NCBI RefSeq assembly: GCF_002749615.1 | Contig: NZ_CP024201.1 | Span: 1,860,001 to 1,924,000 of the forward strand | Length of the DNA stretch: 64,000 bases | Direction of reading: 5' to 3' | Source of the DNA: Caulobacter mirabilis | GTDB lineage: Bacteria > Pseudomonadota > Alphaproteobacteria > Caulobacterales > Caulobacteraceae | In this document: in pieces, positions 1-8,517 of the stretch | Position numbering within the stretch: position 1 is the stretch's first letter | Layout of the letters: each line of letters begins with the position of its first letter | Notes under the pieces: model-generated | Databases searched by the model: none | Seen by the model: the letters and a program-made list of their open reading frames with translations, nothing else | Told to the model about the DNA's origin: nothing | Translations under genes and position numbers: made by a program

Positions 1-1673
1 AGCAGGAAGTCGGGGCGGACCAGAAGATCGCCCTGTTCGAGTACAGCGACCGCATCGGCGGGCGGCTCTATTCGGTGACCGTGCCGGGGGTGCCGCACGT
101 GAAGGCCGAGCTGGGCGGGATGCGCTTCATCCCCGACCAGCACATCATGGTCGCCGACCTGGTCAGCCATCTGGGGCTGGAGACCCGCGACTTCCCGATG
201 GGCGCGCCGGCGCCGGTGGGGTCGAACTGCAACCTCTTCTACCTGCGCGGACGGCACTTCCGGCTGCATGAGTTGAGCGACCCGGACAAGGTGCCCTACA
301 ACCTCGCCTGGTCGGAGCGCGGCCTGGGACCGACCAACCTCCAGGTCCAGGCGATGAACAACCTGTACCCGAACTTCGGCTCGCTCAGCCTGTGCGACCA
401 GATGAAGGTCAAGGTGTTCGGCAAGCCGATCTGGAAGTACGGCTTCTGGAACCTGATGTTCCGCGTGCTGTCCAACGAGGGCTATCAGTTCATGCGCGAC
501 GCCGGCGGCTACGACGCCAACGTCGCCAACGCCAGCGCCGTGACCCAGCTGCCCGCCACCGAATACAGCGACGACACCAAGTTCCTGTGCCTGCGCGACG
601 GCTTCGAGCAGCTGCCGATCACCCTGGCCAAGCAGTTCAACGAGCAGTTCGACGGCAAGCTGGCCAAGGGCAAGCGGGTCTACATGAACCACCGGCTGGA
701 GGAGATCATCGTCGGGGACGGGGAATATCCCTACACCCTGATCTTCCGCCCGACGGAGACCCGGGAGGCCAAGACCTACATCCTCGAGGACGAGGACACG
801 ACGCGGGTCCGCTGCAAGAAGCTGATCCTGGGCCTGCCGCGCCGGTCGCTGGAGCTGATCAAGAGCACGCTCTTCGACGACCCCTGGCTGAAGAAGAACC
901 TCGACTCGGTCCTGATCCAGAGCGCCTTCAAGCTGTTCCTGGCCTACGAGAGCCCCTGGTGGCGGTCGCTGGGTCTGGTCGCCGGGCGGGCGGTCACCGA
1001 CCTGCCGGTGCGCCAGGTCTACTACTTCGGCACCGAGGCCGAGCAGGAGGGCGGCTATCCCTTCCTCAACTCGCTGCTGATGGCGACCTACAACGACATC
1101 TCGACCGTGCCGTTCTGGAAGGGGCTGGAGGTCGCCAAGGACGACGTGGCCGCCCAGTACAAGGGCTACATGCCGGCCTGCATGGAGCCGGGCGTGACCG
1201 ATCCGATGCCGGTGACGCCGTTCCCCGCCAGCGCCGAGATGGTCCAGGTCGCCAACCTGCAGGTGGCCACGGTCCACGCCCTGCCGGAGATCCCGAACCC
1301 CTATTCGGCCGTCTATCACAGCTGGAACGAGGACCCGTACGGCGGCGGCTGGCACGAGTGGAAGGCCGGCTACCGCCTCGACGAGATCATGTGCCGGATG
1401 CGCAAGCCGATCCCGGACCAGGACGTTCACATCGTCGGGGAGGCCTATTCCTACGGCCAGGGCTGGGTCGAGGGCGCGCTCGACACCGCCGAGTCGATGC
1501 TGCAGGACTTCTTCGGCCTGAAGCCGCCGAAGTGGCTCGATCCCAGCTATCAGCTGATGCCCAACCCCTGTCCCGGCTGCGGCGATCTGGACGGCTGCGT
1601 CGAATGCTGGAACGCCGACCAGTCCCTGCCGTCGATGACGCCCAACTGCCTCGCCCCGGTCGAGGAGGGCTGA
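1..1673 (+). CDS. Flavin amine oxidase / L-amino-acid oxidase family (5' partial)
   Basis: FAD-dependent amine oxidoreductase; the reading frame is open to the first base, so the start and the N-terminal GxGxxG nucleotide-binding loop lie outside the window. Visible family features are the ALFEYSDRIGGRLYSV stretch just after the Rossmann loop (Glu plus RIGGR), the substrate-side ELGGMRF segment, and the C-terminal GEAYSYGQGWVEGAL FAD-contact motif. The family oxidises amines or L-amino acids to imines/keto acids with H2O2 release; the substrate cannot be read from sequence. After the catalytic fold a tail carries CPGCGDLDGCVEC, four cysteines that could bind a metal. The stop is two bases before the downstream decarboxylase, so the two are almost certainly co-transcribed. 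Confidence 0.85.
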   Translation, partial: QEVGADQKIALFEYSDRIGGRLYSVTVPGVPHVKAELGGMRFIPDQHIMVADLVSHLGLETRDFPMGAPAPVGSNCNLFYLRGRHFRLHELSDPDKVPYNLAWSERGLGPTNLQVQAMNNLYPNFGSLSLCDQMKVKVFGKPIWKYGFWNLMFRVLSNEGYQFMRDAGGYDANVANASAVTQLPATEYSDDTKFLCLRDGFEQLPITLAKQFNEQFDGKLAKGKRVYMNHRLEEIIVGDGEYPYTLIFRPTETREAKTYILEDEDTTRVRCKKLILGLPRRSLELIKSTLFDDPWLKKNLDSVLIQSAFKLFLAYESPWWRSLGLVAGRAVTDLPVRQVYYFGTEAEQEGGYPFLNSLLMATYNDISTVPFWKGLEVAKDDVAAQYKGYMPACMEPGVTDPMPVTPFPASAEMVQVANLQVATVHALPEIPNPYSAVYHSWNEDPYGGGWHEWKAGYRLDEIMCRMRKPIPDQDVHIVGEAYSYGQGWVEGALDTAESMLQDFFGLKPPKWLDPSYQLMPNPCPGCGDLDGCVECWNADQSLPSMTPNCLAPVEEG

Positions 1674-1675
1674 CC

Positions 1676-3388
1676 ATGGCCAAGATGACCGTCGCCCAGT
1701 ACCTCGTCGATCGCCTCGTCGAGGTCGGGCTGGGCCACCTGTTCGCGGTGCCCGGCGACTACGCCTCGCCGTTCCTGGAGGCGCTCGACGCCACGCCGGG
1801 GATCGTCCGGGTGCCCAACATCAACGAGCTGGGCAGCGGCTACGCCGCCGACGGCTACGCCCGTTTCAAGGGCGTCGGCGCCGCCTGCGTGCAGTACGGG
1901 GTTGGGACCTTCAGCGCCCTGAACTGCGCGGCCGGCTCCTGGGTCGAGCGGGTGCCGGTGGCGATCATCTCGGCCAGCCCCTCGACCAGGGGCCGGTTCC
2001 TGGAGACCACCAAGGGCATCCTGTTCCACCACTCCACCGGCGACCTGGAGGCGGACGAGAAGGTCTACGCCGAGGTCACCGTCGCCTCCGAGATCGTCAC
2101 CGATCCCGACGAGGCCCCGGCCCAGATCGACCGCGCCATCGTCGCCATGCTGACCCATCGGCGGCCGATTTACATCGAGGTGATCCAGAACGTCTGGAGC
2201 CTGGCCTGCGCGGCGCCGGTCGGAACGCTGGAGGCCGAGCCCCTGGTCTCGGAGCCGGCGGCGACGGCCGCCGCGGTGGAGGCCGCCTTCGCCCGCATCC
2301 AGGCCGCGACCCTGCCGGTGCTGTGGTGGGGCGTGGAGATCCAGCGCTATGGCCTGCAGGACCTCGCCCAGCAGATCGTCGACGCCAGCGGCCTGCCGTT
2401 CACCACCACCAGCCTGGGCAAGACCGTGCTGGACGAGGCCCAGTCCGCCTTTGTCGGCACCTACGCGGGCCCGGCCTCGCCGGGGTTGACCCGGGCGGTG
2501 ATGGCCCTGAGCGACTGCCCCGTGGCGCTGGGGACGATCATCACCGACGACTACCTCGACATCATGGCCTCCAGCTATGACGAGATGATCGAGGTCAACG
2601 ACGAGGAGGCGCGGGTCGGCCGGGCCTACTATCCCTATGTCACCCTGGAGGCCTTCCTGACCGGCCTGCTGGACCGCTTCCAGGCCGACGAGGCCTCGCC
2701 CCGCCAGGTCGCGCTGCCCGAGCCGCAGCTCGACCAGGACGAAGAGGCGCCCGATCGACCCGGCGGCCTGACCTACAACGTCTTCTACCGCCAGCTCACC
2801 GACTGGATGAAGGCGCAGGAGTTGCTGGACGAGACCGTGCTGGTGCTGGGCGAGAGCACCTCGCTGTATGTCTTCGGCAATCTGTTCGGCCTGCCGCGCG
2901 ACAGCTTCGTGGCCCAGGCGGCCTGGGGCTCGCTCGGCCACGAGACCGGCTGCGCCCTGGGCGTGGCGCTGGGCTCCGGCAAGCGGCCGCTGGTGGTCGC
3001 CGGCGACGGCGGCTTCATGATGATCTGCCAGGAGCTGTCCAGCCTGGCCCGGGCGGGCTGCAACGCCGTGGTCTTCGTGATGAGCAACAAGGGCTATGCG
3101 ATCGAGCAGGCCTTCGTGGACATCAAGGCCTTCACGCCGGAGGGCGCCTTCGCCCCGTTCGACGTGCTGCCGGCCTGGGACTATCTGGCGCTGGCCAAGG
3201 CGTTCGGCGCGGCCGGCCTGCGGGTCGAGACCACCGACGAGCTGGCCGAGGCCCTGGCGGCGCTGAAGGGGCTCAAGGACGTCCCGGCCCTGGTCGAGGT
3301 GGTGATTCCGGAGAAGGATCTGGCGCCCCAGCTGGCCCGGCTCGCCGCCCCGCCGCCGCAGCTGCGAAAGTACGGCCAGAGCGGGTAG
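1676..3388 (+). CDS. Thiamine-diphosphate 2-keto-acid decarboxylase (pyruvate/indolepyruvate decarboxylase type)
   Basis: 570-residue ThDP enzyme with the usual three-domain layout. The residues that separate true decarboxylases from acetolactate synthases are present: GDY (Asp28), the cofactor-activating Glu51 in NELGSGYAADGYAR, the paired His118-His119, the GDGGF metal/diphosphate loop, and NKGYAIEQ carrying the late active-site Glu. The reaction expected for this type is a 2-keto acid to an aldehyde plus CO2. It starts two bases after the amine oxidase stop, so a two-step route amino acid to keto acid to aldehyde is inferred. The keto-acid specificity (aromatic, branched, other) is not determinable here. 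Confidence 0.85.
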   Translation: MAKMTVAQYLVDRLVEVGLGHLFAVPGDYASPFLEALDATPGIVRVPNINELGSGYAADGYARFKGVGAACVQYGVGTFSALNCAAGSWVERVPVAIISASPSTRGRFLETTKGILFHHSTGDLEADEKVYAEVTVASEIVTDPDEAPAQIDRAIVAMLTHRRPIYIEVIQNVWSLACAAPVGTLEAEPLVSEPAATAAAVEAAFARIQAATLPVLWWGVEIQRYGLQDLAQQIVDASGLPFTTTSLGKTVLDEAQSAFVGTYAGPASPGLTRAVMALSDCPVALGTIITDDYLDIMASSYDEMIEVNDEEARVGRAYYPYVTLEAFLTGLLDRFQADEASPRQVALPEPQLDQDEEAPDRPGGLTYNVFYRQLTDWMKAQELLDETVLVLGESTSLYVFGNLFGLPRDSFVAQAAWGSLGHETGCALGVALGSGKRPLVVAGDGGFMMICQELSSLARAGCNAVVFVMSNKGYAIEQAFVDIKAFTPEGAFAPFDVLPAWDYLALAKAFGAAGLRVETTDELAEALAALKGLKDVPALVEVVIPEKDLAPQLARLAAPPPQLRKYGQSG

Positions 3389-3412
3389 GGGCCCTCTATC
3401 CGGTCCTCCCGG

Positions 3413-4183
3413 TTACGGAGTCACGCCGGCCTGCGCCTCGCAGGTCTGGCGCTTGGGACCGGGCTTCTCGGCGTGGCAGGCGTGGTCCAGTTCCTTGCGC
3501 TTGATGTCCAGGAACGCCGGCGCGGCGGCGTTGTAGGCGTCGACCTTCTGGGCGCGGATGACGATCTGGCGGTGGCCTTCCCACATCATGTTGAGGGCCA
3601 CGTACAGGACGACGACCAGGCCGACGTAGCCGATCCAGCGGTGCTTGTGCAGCAGATTGGCGATGAAGGTCGCGGCCACGCCCATCAGGGCGATCGACAG
3701 GACCAGGCCGAACACCAGGATGCCGGGATGCTCGCGGGCGGCGCCGGCCACGGCCAGCACGTTGTCCAGCGACATCGACAGGTCGGCGATCAGGATCTGC
3801 AGGAAGGCGGCGCCGAAGGTCTTGGCCTGGCGGACCGGCGGGTTGTTGGTCGGGTCGTCGTCGAGGACGGCCGAGGCGGTGGCCTCCTCGTGCTTGGCCT
3901 GGTCGCGCATCTCGCGCCACATCTTCCAGCACACCCACAGCAGCAGCAGGCCGCCGGCGAAGAGCAGGCCGATGATCCCCAGCAGCTGGGCGGTGATCAG
4001 CGCGAAGCCGATCCGCATCACCACCGCGGCGATCAGGCCGTAGAGGATCGCCTTCTTGCGGTCCTTCTCCGCCAGGCCCGCGGCGGCCAGGCCCACGGCC
4101 ACGGCGTTGTCGCCGGCCAGGACCAGGTCGATCATCAGAACTTGCCCGAGGGCGATGAGGGGGCCGGCGAGGTCTTCGAACAT
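3413..4183 (-). CDS. TerC/YjbE-family integral membrane protein
   Basis: 256-residue polytopic inner-membrane protein of the TerC superfamily. Both repeats of the family's acidic signature are present: DLVLAGDNAV near the N terminus and DLSMSLDNVLAVAG in the second half; these Asp/Asn positions are thought to bind cations, and family members have been linked to manganese efflux and tellurium resistance. A polar loop separates the two membrane halves, and a charged tail of about 50 residues containing two cysteines follows the last helix. It lies 69 bases downstream of the lipoprotein gene on the same strand. No yybP-ykoY-type riboswitch fits in that short leader. Confidence 0.87.
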   Translation of the reverse strand: MFEDLAGPLIALGQVLMIDLVLAGDNAVAVGLAAAGLAEKDRKKAILYGLIAAVVMRIGFALITAQLLGIIGLLFAGGLLLLWVCWKMWREMRDQAKHEEATASAVLDDDPTNNPPVRQAKTFGAAFLQILIADLSMSLDNVLAVAGAAREHPGILVFGLVLSIALMGVAATFIANLLHKHRWIGYVGLVVVLYVALNMMWEGHRQIVIRAQKVDAYNAAAPAFLDIKRKELDHACHAEKPGPKRQTCEAQAGVTP

Positions 4184-4199
4184 GGTGACTTCAATGCGT

Positions 4200-4235
4200 C
4201 AGCCGCCGGACTCGATCAAGAGTCCGACGGCGGAG
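4200..4235 (-). other. Intergenic hairpin between lipoprotein gene and terC gene
   Basis: Imperfect stem (CCGCCGGACTC with GAGTCCGACGG, one mismatch) and a six-base loop. No run of T follows on the minus strand, so it is a weak terminator candidate or an mRNA processing/stability structure. Both arms contain a GANTC site, and a third lies at 4240-4244. Confidence 0.45.
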
Positions 4236-4252
4236 TTTCGACTCTGGAGCCG

Positions 4253-5704
4253 TCAGGCGTGCTCGGGCTCGCGATGATGGTGCGGGTCGGCCTCGGCCGG
4301 CGCCTGCGGGGCGTGGCCGTCGTGATGCGCCGGCTCGACGTGCGGAACCTCGACGTGAGCCGTCTCGACATGTGCCGTGTCGACGGGGGCGGCCTGCTCC
4401 ACGGGCTCCACATGCGGGACGTCGTGCGAGACCTCCGGCGCGGCGGGTTCATGGGCGGCATGCGGGTCGTAGGGCGCATGGGCGACGGGTTCGGGAGCCG
4501 GCTCGGGAGCCGGTTCCGGCGCGGCGTAGGCGACCGGCGCAGGCGGTTCGGCGGCGGGCTCCTGGTGGAAGGCGTGGGCGGCGACCGCGCCGGCCGCGAC
4601 ACCGCCGGCGGCGGCCACCATCGGATTGACGTAGGTCGGCTCCGGGGTCGGCTCCGGCGCCGCCGGGGCGGCGGGCTCCGGCTCGGGATCGACGCGGCCG
4701 TAGTCCTGCATCGTCCGGAACTTGCGGCGGCGCTCTTCACGGGCGCGGCCGGCGCTGGCGCCGCGGGCCAGGGCGATCACCAGCAGCAGGGCCAGCAGGG
4801 CGATGACGGCGCCGACGACCTTCTCCGAGGCGACCTTGCCGACGCCGGGCACGTCGACGGTCGGCATGCCGGGGATGGCCAGGGCCTTCAGAGACAGCGG
4901 CGGCAGGCTGAAGCCCGCGCCCTTGGACGGGGTCTCGACGACGGTTTCGGCCAGCGGCGCGGTCGCGACGGCGGCGGGCGCGGCGGATGGGGCGGCGAGG
5001 TCGGGCGAGGGCGCCTTGGCCAGCGGCTGAACGGGCGGCGCGGCCGGCTTGGCCGCCACGACGGGCGCGGCGGGTTTCACCGTCTGGACCGGCGGCGCGG
5101 CGACGACCGGCTTGGGCGCGGGTTTCACCGCCGCGGGGGCGGGCGTCGCCTTGGCGGCGGGCGCCGCGACGGGCTTGGGCTTGGCGGCGACCGCCGCCGC
5201 CGGCGCGCTGCGCACGCTCTGGCGCGCCGCCGGCCGGGTCTCGGCCCGCGGCGCGTAGCGATAGCCGTAGACGCGCCGGCGTTCGGCCGCGCTCATGTCC
5301 TCGGGATTGGCGATCGGCCGCATCGACACCTCCAGGGTGCCGTCGCCGCGCTGGCGTGTGACCAGACCCTGGCCGGCGGCGCGTCCGCGCGGCTCGGGCA
5401 GGTGGTCGTACTTGTGGCCGTAGTAGCGGACCCGCTCGGCGCGGGTCAGGTCGGCCGGATTCGGAATCGGGTCCATGCGGCCGTCGACGTCGACCGGACC
5501 GCCGAGCAGGCCGGAGCTGTCGCCGCGCCGGCGCGCGGGCGGCGCCGCGCCCATCAGCTCGGTCCCGCGGTCGACGCGGCCGCGATCCGCCGGCGGCGGC
5601 GTGTTGTAGCTGTTGTCCGGCGTTCCGCCGCCACAGCCGGTCAAGGCGAGGAAAGCCGCGCCCGACGCGGCGCAGGCCGCCAGACGCACAAAGCCCTTCG
5701 TCAT
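4253..5704 (-). CDS. Hypothetical lipoprotein with duplicated ER-YG motif, central TM helix and Pro/Ala/Glu-rich tail
   Basis: 483 residues from the ATG at 5704, chosen because it gives a textbook lipoprotein signal (MTKGFVRLAA..., lipobox LTGC, Cys24). Two copies of a motif follow: residues 80-99 (IPNPADLTRAERVRYYGHKY) and 131-150 (IANPEDMSAAERRRVYGYRY). Residues 155-265 are Ala/Pro/Lys-rich, then comes a hydrophobic helix at about 296-313 followed by a basic RAREERRRKFR stretch. The last 140 residues are Pro/Ala/Glu/His-rich. If both anchors are used, the motif part is periplasmic and the tail cytoplasmic. I recognise no family. Low-complexity regions make homology searching difficult. Convergent with nothing; rlmB lies upstream on the same strand. 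Confidence 0.75.
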   Translation of the reverse strand: MTKGFVRLAACAASGAAFLALTGCGGGTPDNSYNTPPPADRGRVDRGTELMGAAPPARRRGDSSGLLGGPVDVDGRMDPIPNPADLTRAERVRYYGHKYDHLPEPRGRAAGQGLVTRQRGDGTLEVSMRPIANPEDMSAAERRRVYGYRYAPRAETRPAARQSVRSAPAAAVAAKPKPVAAPAAKATPAPAAVKPAPKPVVAAPPVQTVKPAAPVVAAKPAAPPVQPLAKAPSPDLAAPSAAPAAVATAPLAETVVETPSKGAGFSLPPLSLKALAIPGMPTVDVPGVGKVASEKVVGAVIALLALLLVIALARGASAGRAREERRRKFRTMQDYGRVDPEPEPAAPAAPEPTPEPTYVNPMVAAAGGVAAGAVAAHAFHQEPAAEPPAPVAYAAPEPAPEPAPEPVAHAPYDPHAAHEPAAPEVSHDVPHVEPVEQAAPVDTAHVETAHVEVPHVEPAHHDGHAPQAPAEADPHHHREPEHA

Positions 5705-5831
5705 CGGAACCCCCGATCCCATGCCGAAAACATGGCGGCTCACGGCGCCGCCCCCGAACGTAAGGTAAAGAGAAACACGGGTACGCGACGAAATCAAAAC
5801 GGTTAATTCGGATTCGCGTAACGTGTTCGCC

Positions 5832-6641
5832 TCACGCGCGAATGCGGCTCGCCTCATACAGGGCGATGGCCGCCGCGTTGGACACGTTCAGGCTCTCGAA
5901 GCCCCCCGGCATGGGGATTTTCGCCAGCACGTCGCAGTGCTCCGCGACCAGGCGACGCAGGCCCTCGCCCTCGGAGCCCATCACGATCACCGTCGGCGAG
6001 CCGTCCAGGGCGTCGGCCAGGGCGACGTCGGAGGCGCCGTCCATGCCGACGATCTTCCAGCCCAGCTCCGACAGCGTCTCCAGCGCCCGCGACAGGTTCA
6101 CGGCCGAGGCGTGGGGAATCTTGTCGATGGCGCCGGCCGAGGCCTTGGCGAGGGCGCCGGAGAGGGCGGGCGCGTGACGGTCCTGCAGGATCACGCCCCT
6201 GGCGCCGAACGCGGCCGCCGAGCGGAAGATGGCGCCCACGTTCTGCGGGTCGGTGACCTGGTCGAGCATCAGCAGCACGCCGCCGGCGTCCGCCCCGATC
6301 TCGTCGACCGACAGCGGCTCCGGCGGATCGATCCTGAGGGCCAGGCCCTGGTGCGAGGCGCCCTGGGGCAGATGCCGGGCGATCTCGTGGGCGTCGACCG
6401 ACTCGATTCCCCTCAGCTGAGGGAATCGCCGACTCAGGGTCGCGGCGCGGTCGGGAGCGGCCAGAATGCGCTTCGGCGCGGGCCGGGCCGGGTTGCCCAG
6501 CGCGGCCTCGACGGGGTGGACGCCCCATAGCCAATCCTTGCCGTCGGGCCCGGAAACCCTTTGCGGACGGGGTTTTCCGGCCTTTTCGAGGCGCGGACGA
6601 AAACCCTTTTTCCGGTCGTTGCGTTCATGAGACGAGGACAC
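5832..6641 (-). CDS. rlmB: 23S rRNA 2'-O-methyltransferase, TrmH/RlmB type
   Basis: SPOUT-class methyltransferase predicted to 2'-O-methylate 23S rRNA (G2251 in E. coli). The three SPOUT motifs are clear: DPQNVGAIFRS (catalytic Asn/Arg), VIVMGSEGEGLRR and IPMPGGFESLNVSNAAAIAL, which form the SAM-binding knot. A basic N-terminal tail precedes the substrate-binding domain (WLWGVHPVEAAL). Start choice is uncertain: I prefer GTG at 6641 (269 residues, GGAG 11 bases upstream); the frame also allows a TTG at 6707, which would add 22 residues. The tRNA-tuf promoter points the other way across this 5' end. A tRNA Gm18 methyltransferase of the same fold is the main alternative. Confidence 0.85.
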   Translation of the reverse strand: MSSSHERNDRKKGFRPRLEKAGKPRPQRVSGPDGKDWLWGVHPVEAALGNPARPAPKRILAAPDRAATLSRRFPQLRGIESVDAHEIARHLPQGASHQGLALRIDPPEPLSVDEIGADAGGVLLMLDQVTDPQNVGAIFRSAAAFGARGVILQDRHAPALSGALAKASAGAIDKIPHASAVNLSRALETLSELGWKIVGMDGASDVALADALDGSPTVIVMGSEGEGLRRLVAEHCDVLAKIPMPGGFESLNVSNAAAIALYEASRIRA

Positions 6642-6647
6642 TATAAG
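6619..6647 (+). promoter_or_regulatory. Sigma70-type promoter of the tRNA-Tyr/tRNA-Gly/tuf unit
   Basis: TTGCGT (6619-6624), 17-base spacer, TATAAG (6642-6647). It lies about 80 bases before tRNA-Tyr and overlaps the start region of the divergent rlmB gene. No other good promoter is seen before tuf. Confidence 0.7.
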
Positions 6648-6728
6648 ACGCGCTCCGATTTGGGGCCCCAGGGCGCTTCGCTTACCCGCGAAGGGCTCGG
6701 CCGCCAAGGAAGAGCAACCATCGCGCTT

Positions 6729-6812
6729 GGGGGAATGTCCCGAGCGGCAAAGGGGGCGGACTGTAAATCCGCTGCGAAAGCTTCGTAGGTTCGAGTCCTA
6801 CTTCCCCCACCA
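6729..6812 (+). tRNA. tRNA-Tyr (anticodon GTA)
   Basis: Acceptor stem GGGGGAA pairs with TTCCCCC (6802-6808); encoded discriminator A and CCA at 6809-6812. Anticodon loop CTGTAAA puts GTA at 6763-6765 on a GCGGA/TCCGC stem. The long variable arm expected of tRNA-Tyr is present, as is GTTCGAGTC in the T loop. It is the first element of the tRNA-Tyr, tRNA-Gly, tuf unit, an arrangement also known upstream of tufB in other proteobacteria. Confidence 0.95.
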
Positions 6813-6887
6813 CGCGCGATGGCTCTTTTCCCGGCAGACGCGGGACCTCGAACTGAACAGGAGACGATCGGCGCCCCGCCGTTAGGC

Positions 6888-6961
6888 GCGGGTATAGCAC
6901 AATGGTAGTGCAGCAGCCTTCCAAGCTGAGGATGCCGGTTCGATCCCGGCTACCCGCTCCA
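6888..6961 (+). tRNA. tRNA-Gly (anticodon TCC)
   Basis: Acceptor GCGGGTA pairs with TACCCGC (6951-6957); discriminator T, encoded CCA to 6961. Anticodon loop CTTCCAA gives TCC at 6920-6922. D loop AATGGTAG and T loop GGTTCGATCCC are canonical. The tuf start codon is 50 bases downstream. Confidence 0.95.
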
Positions 6962-7011
6962 GTCCCCTTTCACTTTGAAAAACCACGCCGCCGGCGCCTG
7001 AGGTAAAGAAG

Positions 7012-8202
<1,191 letters not shown>

Positions 8203-8236
8203 GCCTCGACCGTCGAAGCTTCGGCTGAAGGATCAG

Positions 8237-8271
8237 GGCCTCCGGGAGCAATCCCGGGGGCCTTTTTCTTT
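8237..8271 (+). terminator. Rho-independent terminator after tuf
   Basis: Eleven-pair GC-rich stem (GGCCTCCGGGA / TCCCGGGGGCC, one G-T pair), loop GCAA, then TTTTTCTTT. Confidence 0.9.
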
Positions 8272-8282
8272 GCCCGCCCGCC

Positions 8283-8361
8283 GGGGACATGCTCCGCGAA
8301 GCGGTGCGTGTCCCCGATCCCCGCACGGACAGGGACACGCACCCTGCGGGAGCATGTCCCC
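8283..8361. repeat. Nested palindromic repeat, family A, copy 1
   Basis: Two about 32-base halves, GGGGACATGCTCC...TGTCCCC and AGGGACACGCACC...TGTCCCC, each an imperfect hairpin (GGGGACA/TGTCCCC ends) and together complementary, so the whole can fold as one long stem or two short ones. Other copies are at 43702, 58429 and 58907. It directly follows the tuf terminator. Confidence 0.85.
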
Positions 8362-8517
8362 AGCCAGCGTCTCGAACCACCCAAGGCGGTCCAGCGGGCG
8401 CCATAACGGACCGTTAGTCGCCCTTAGATAGAGTTCGTCCCGCCATCCCCGGGGAGGGCGGCCGCCGTGGAACGGACCTTGCTCGGCGGTCAGGCAGAAG
8501 CCTTGTGAGGTTCCGCT

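Noticed and set aside
4184..4252. yybP-ykoY-type manganese riboswitch before terC
   Set aside because: Only 69 bases, taken up by a hairpin without the conserved riboswitch core.
3473..5806. 777-codon plus-strand frame opposite terC and the lipoprotein
   Set aside because: Arg/Gly-rich shadow; both minus-strand genes have signals and motifs that explain the region.
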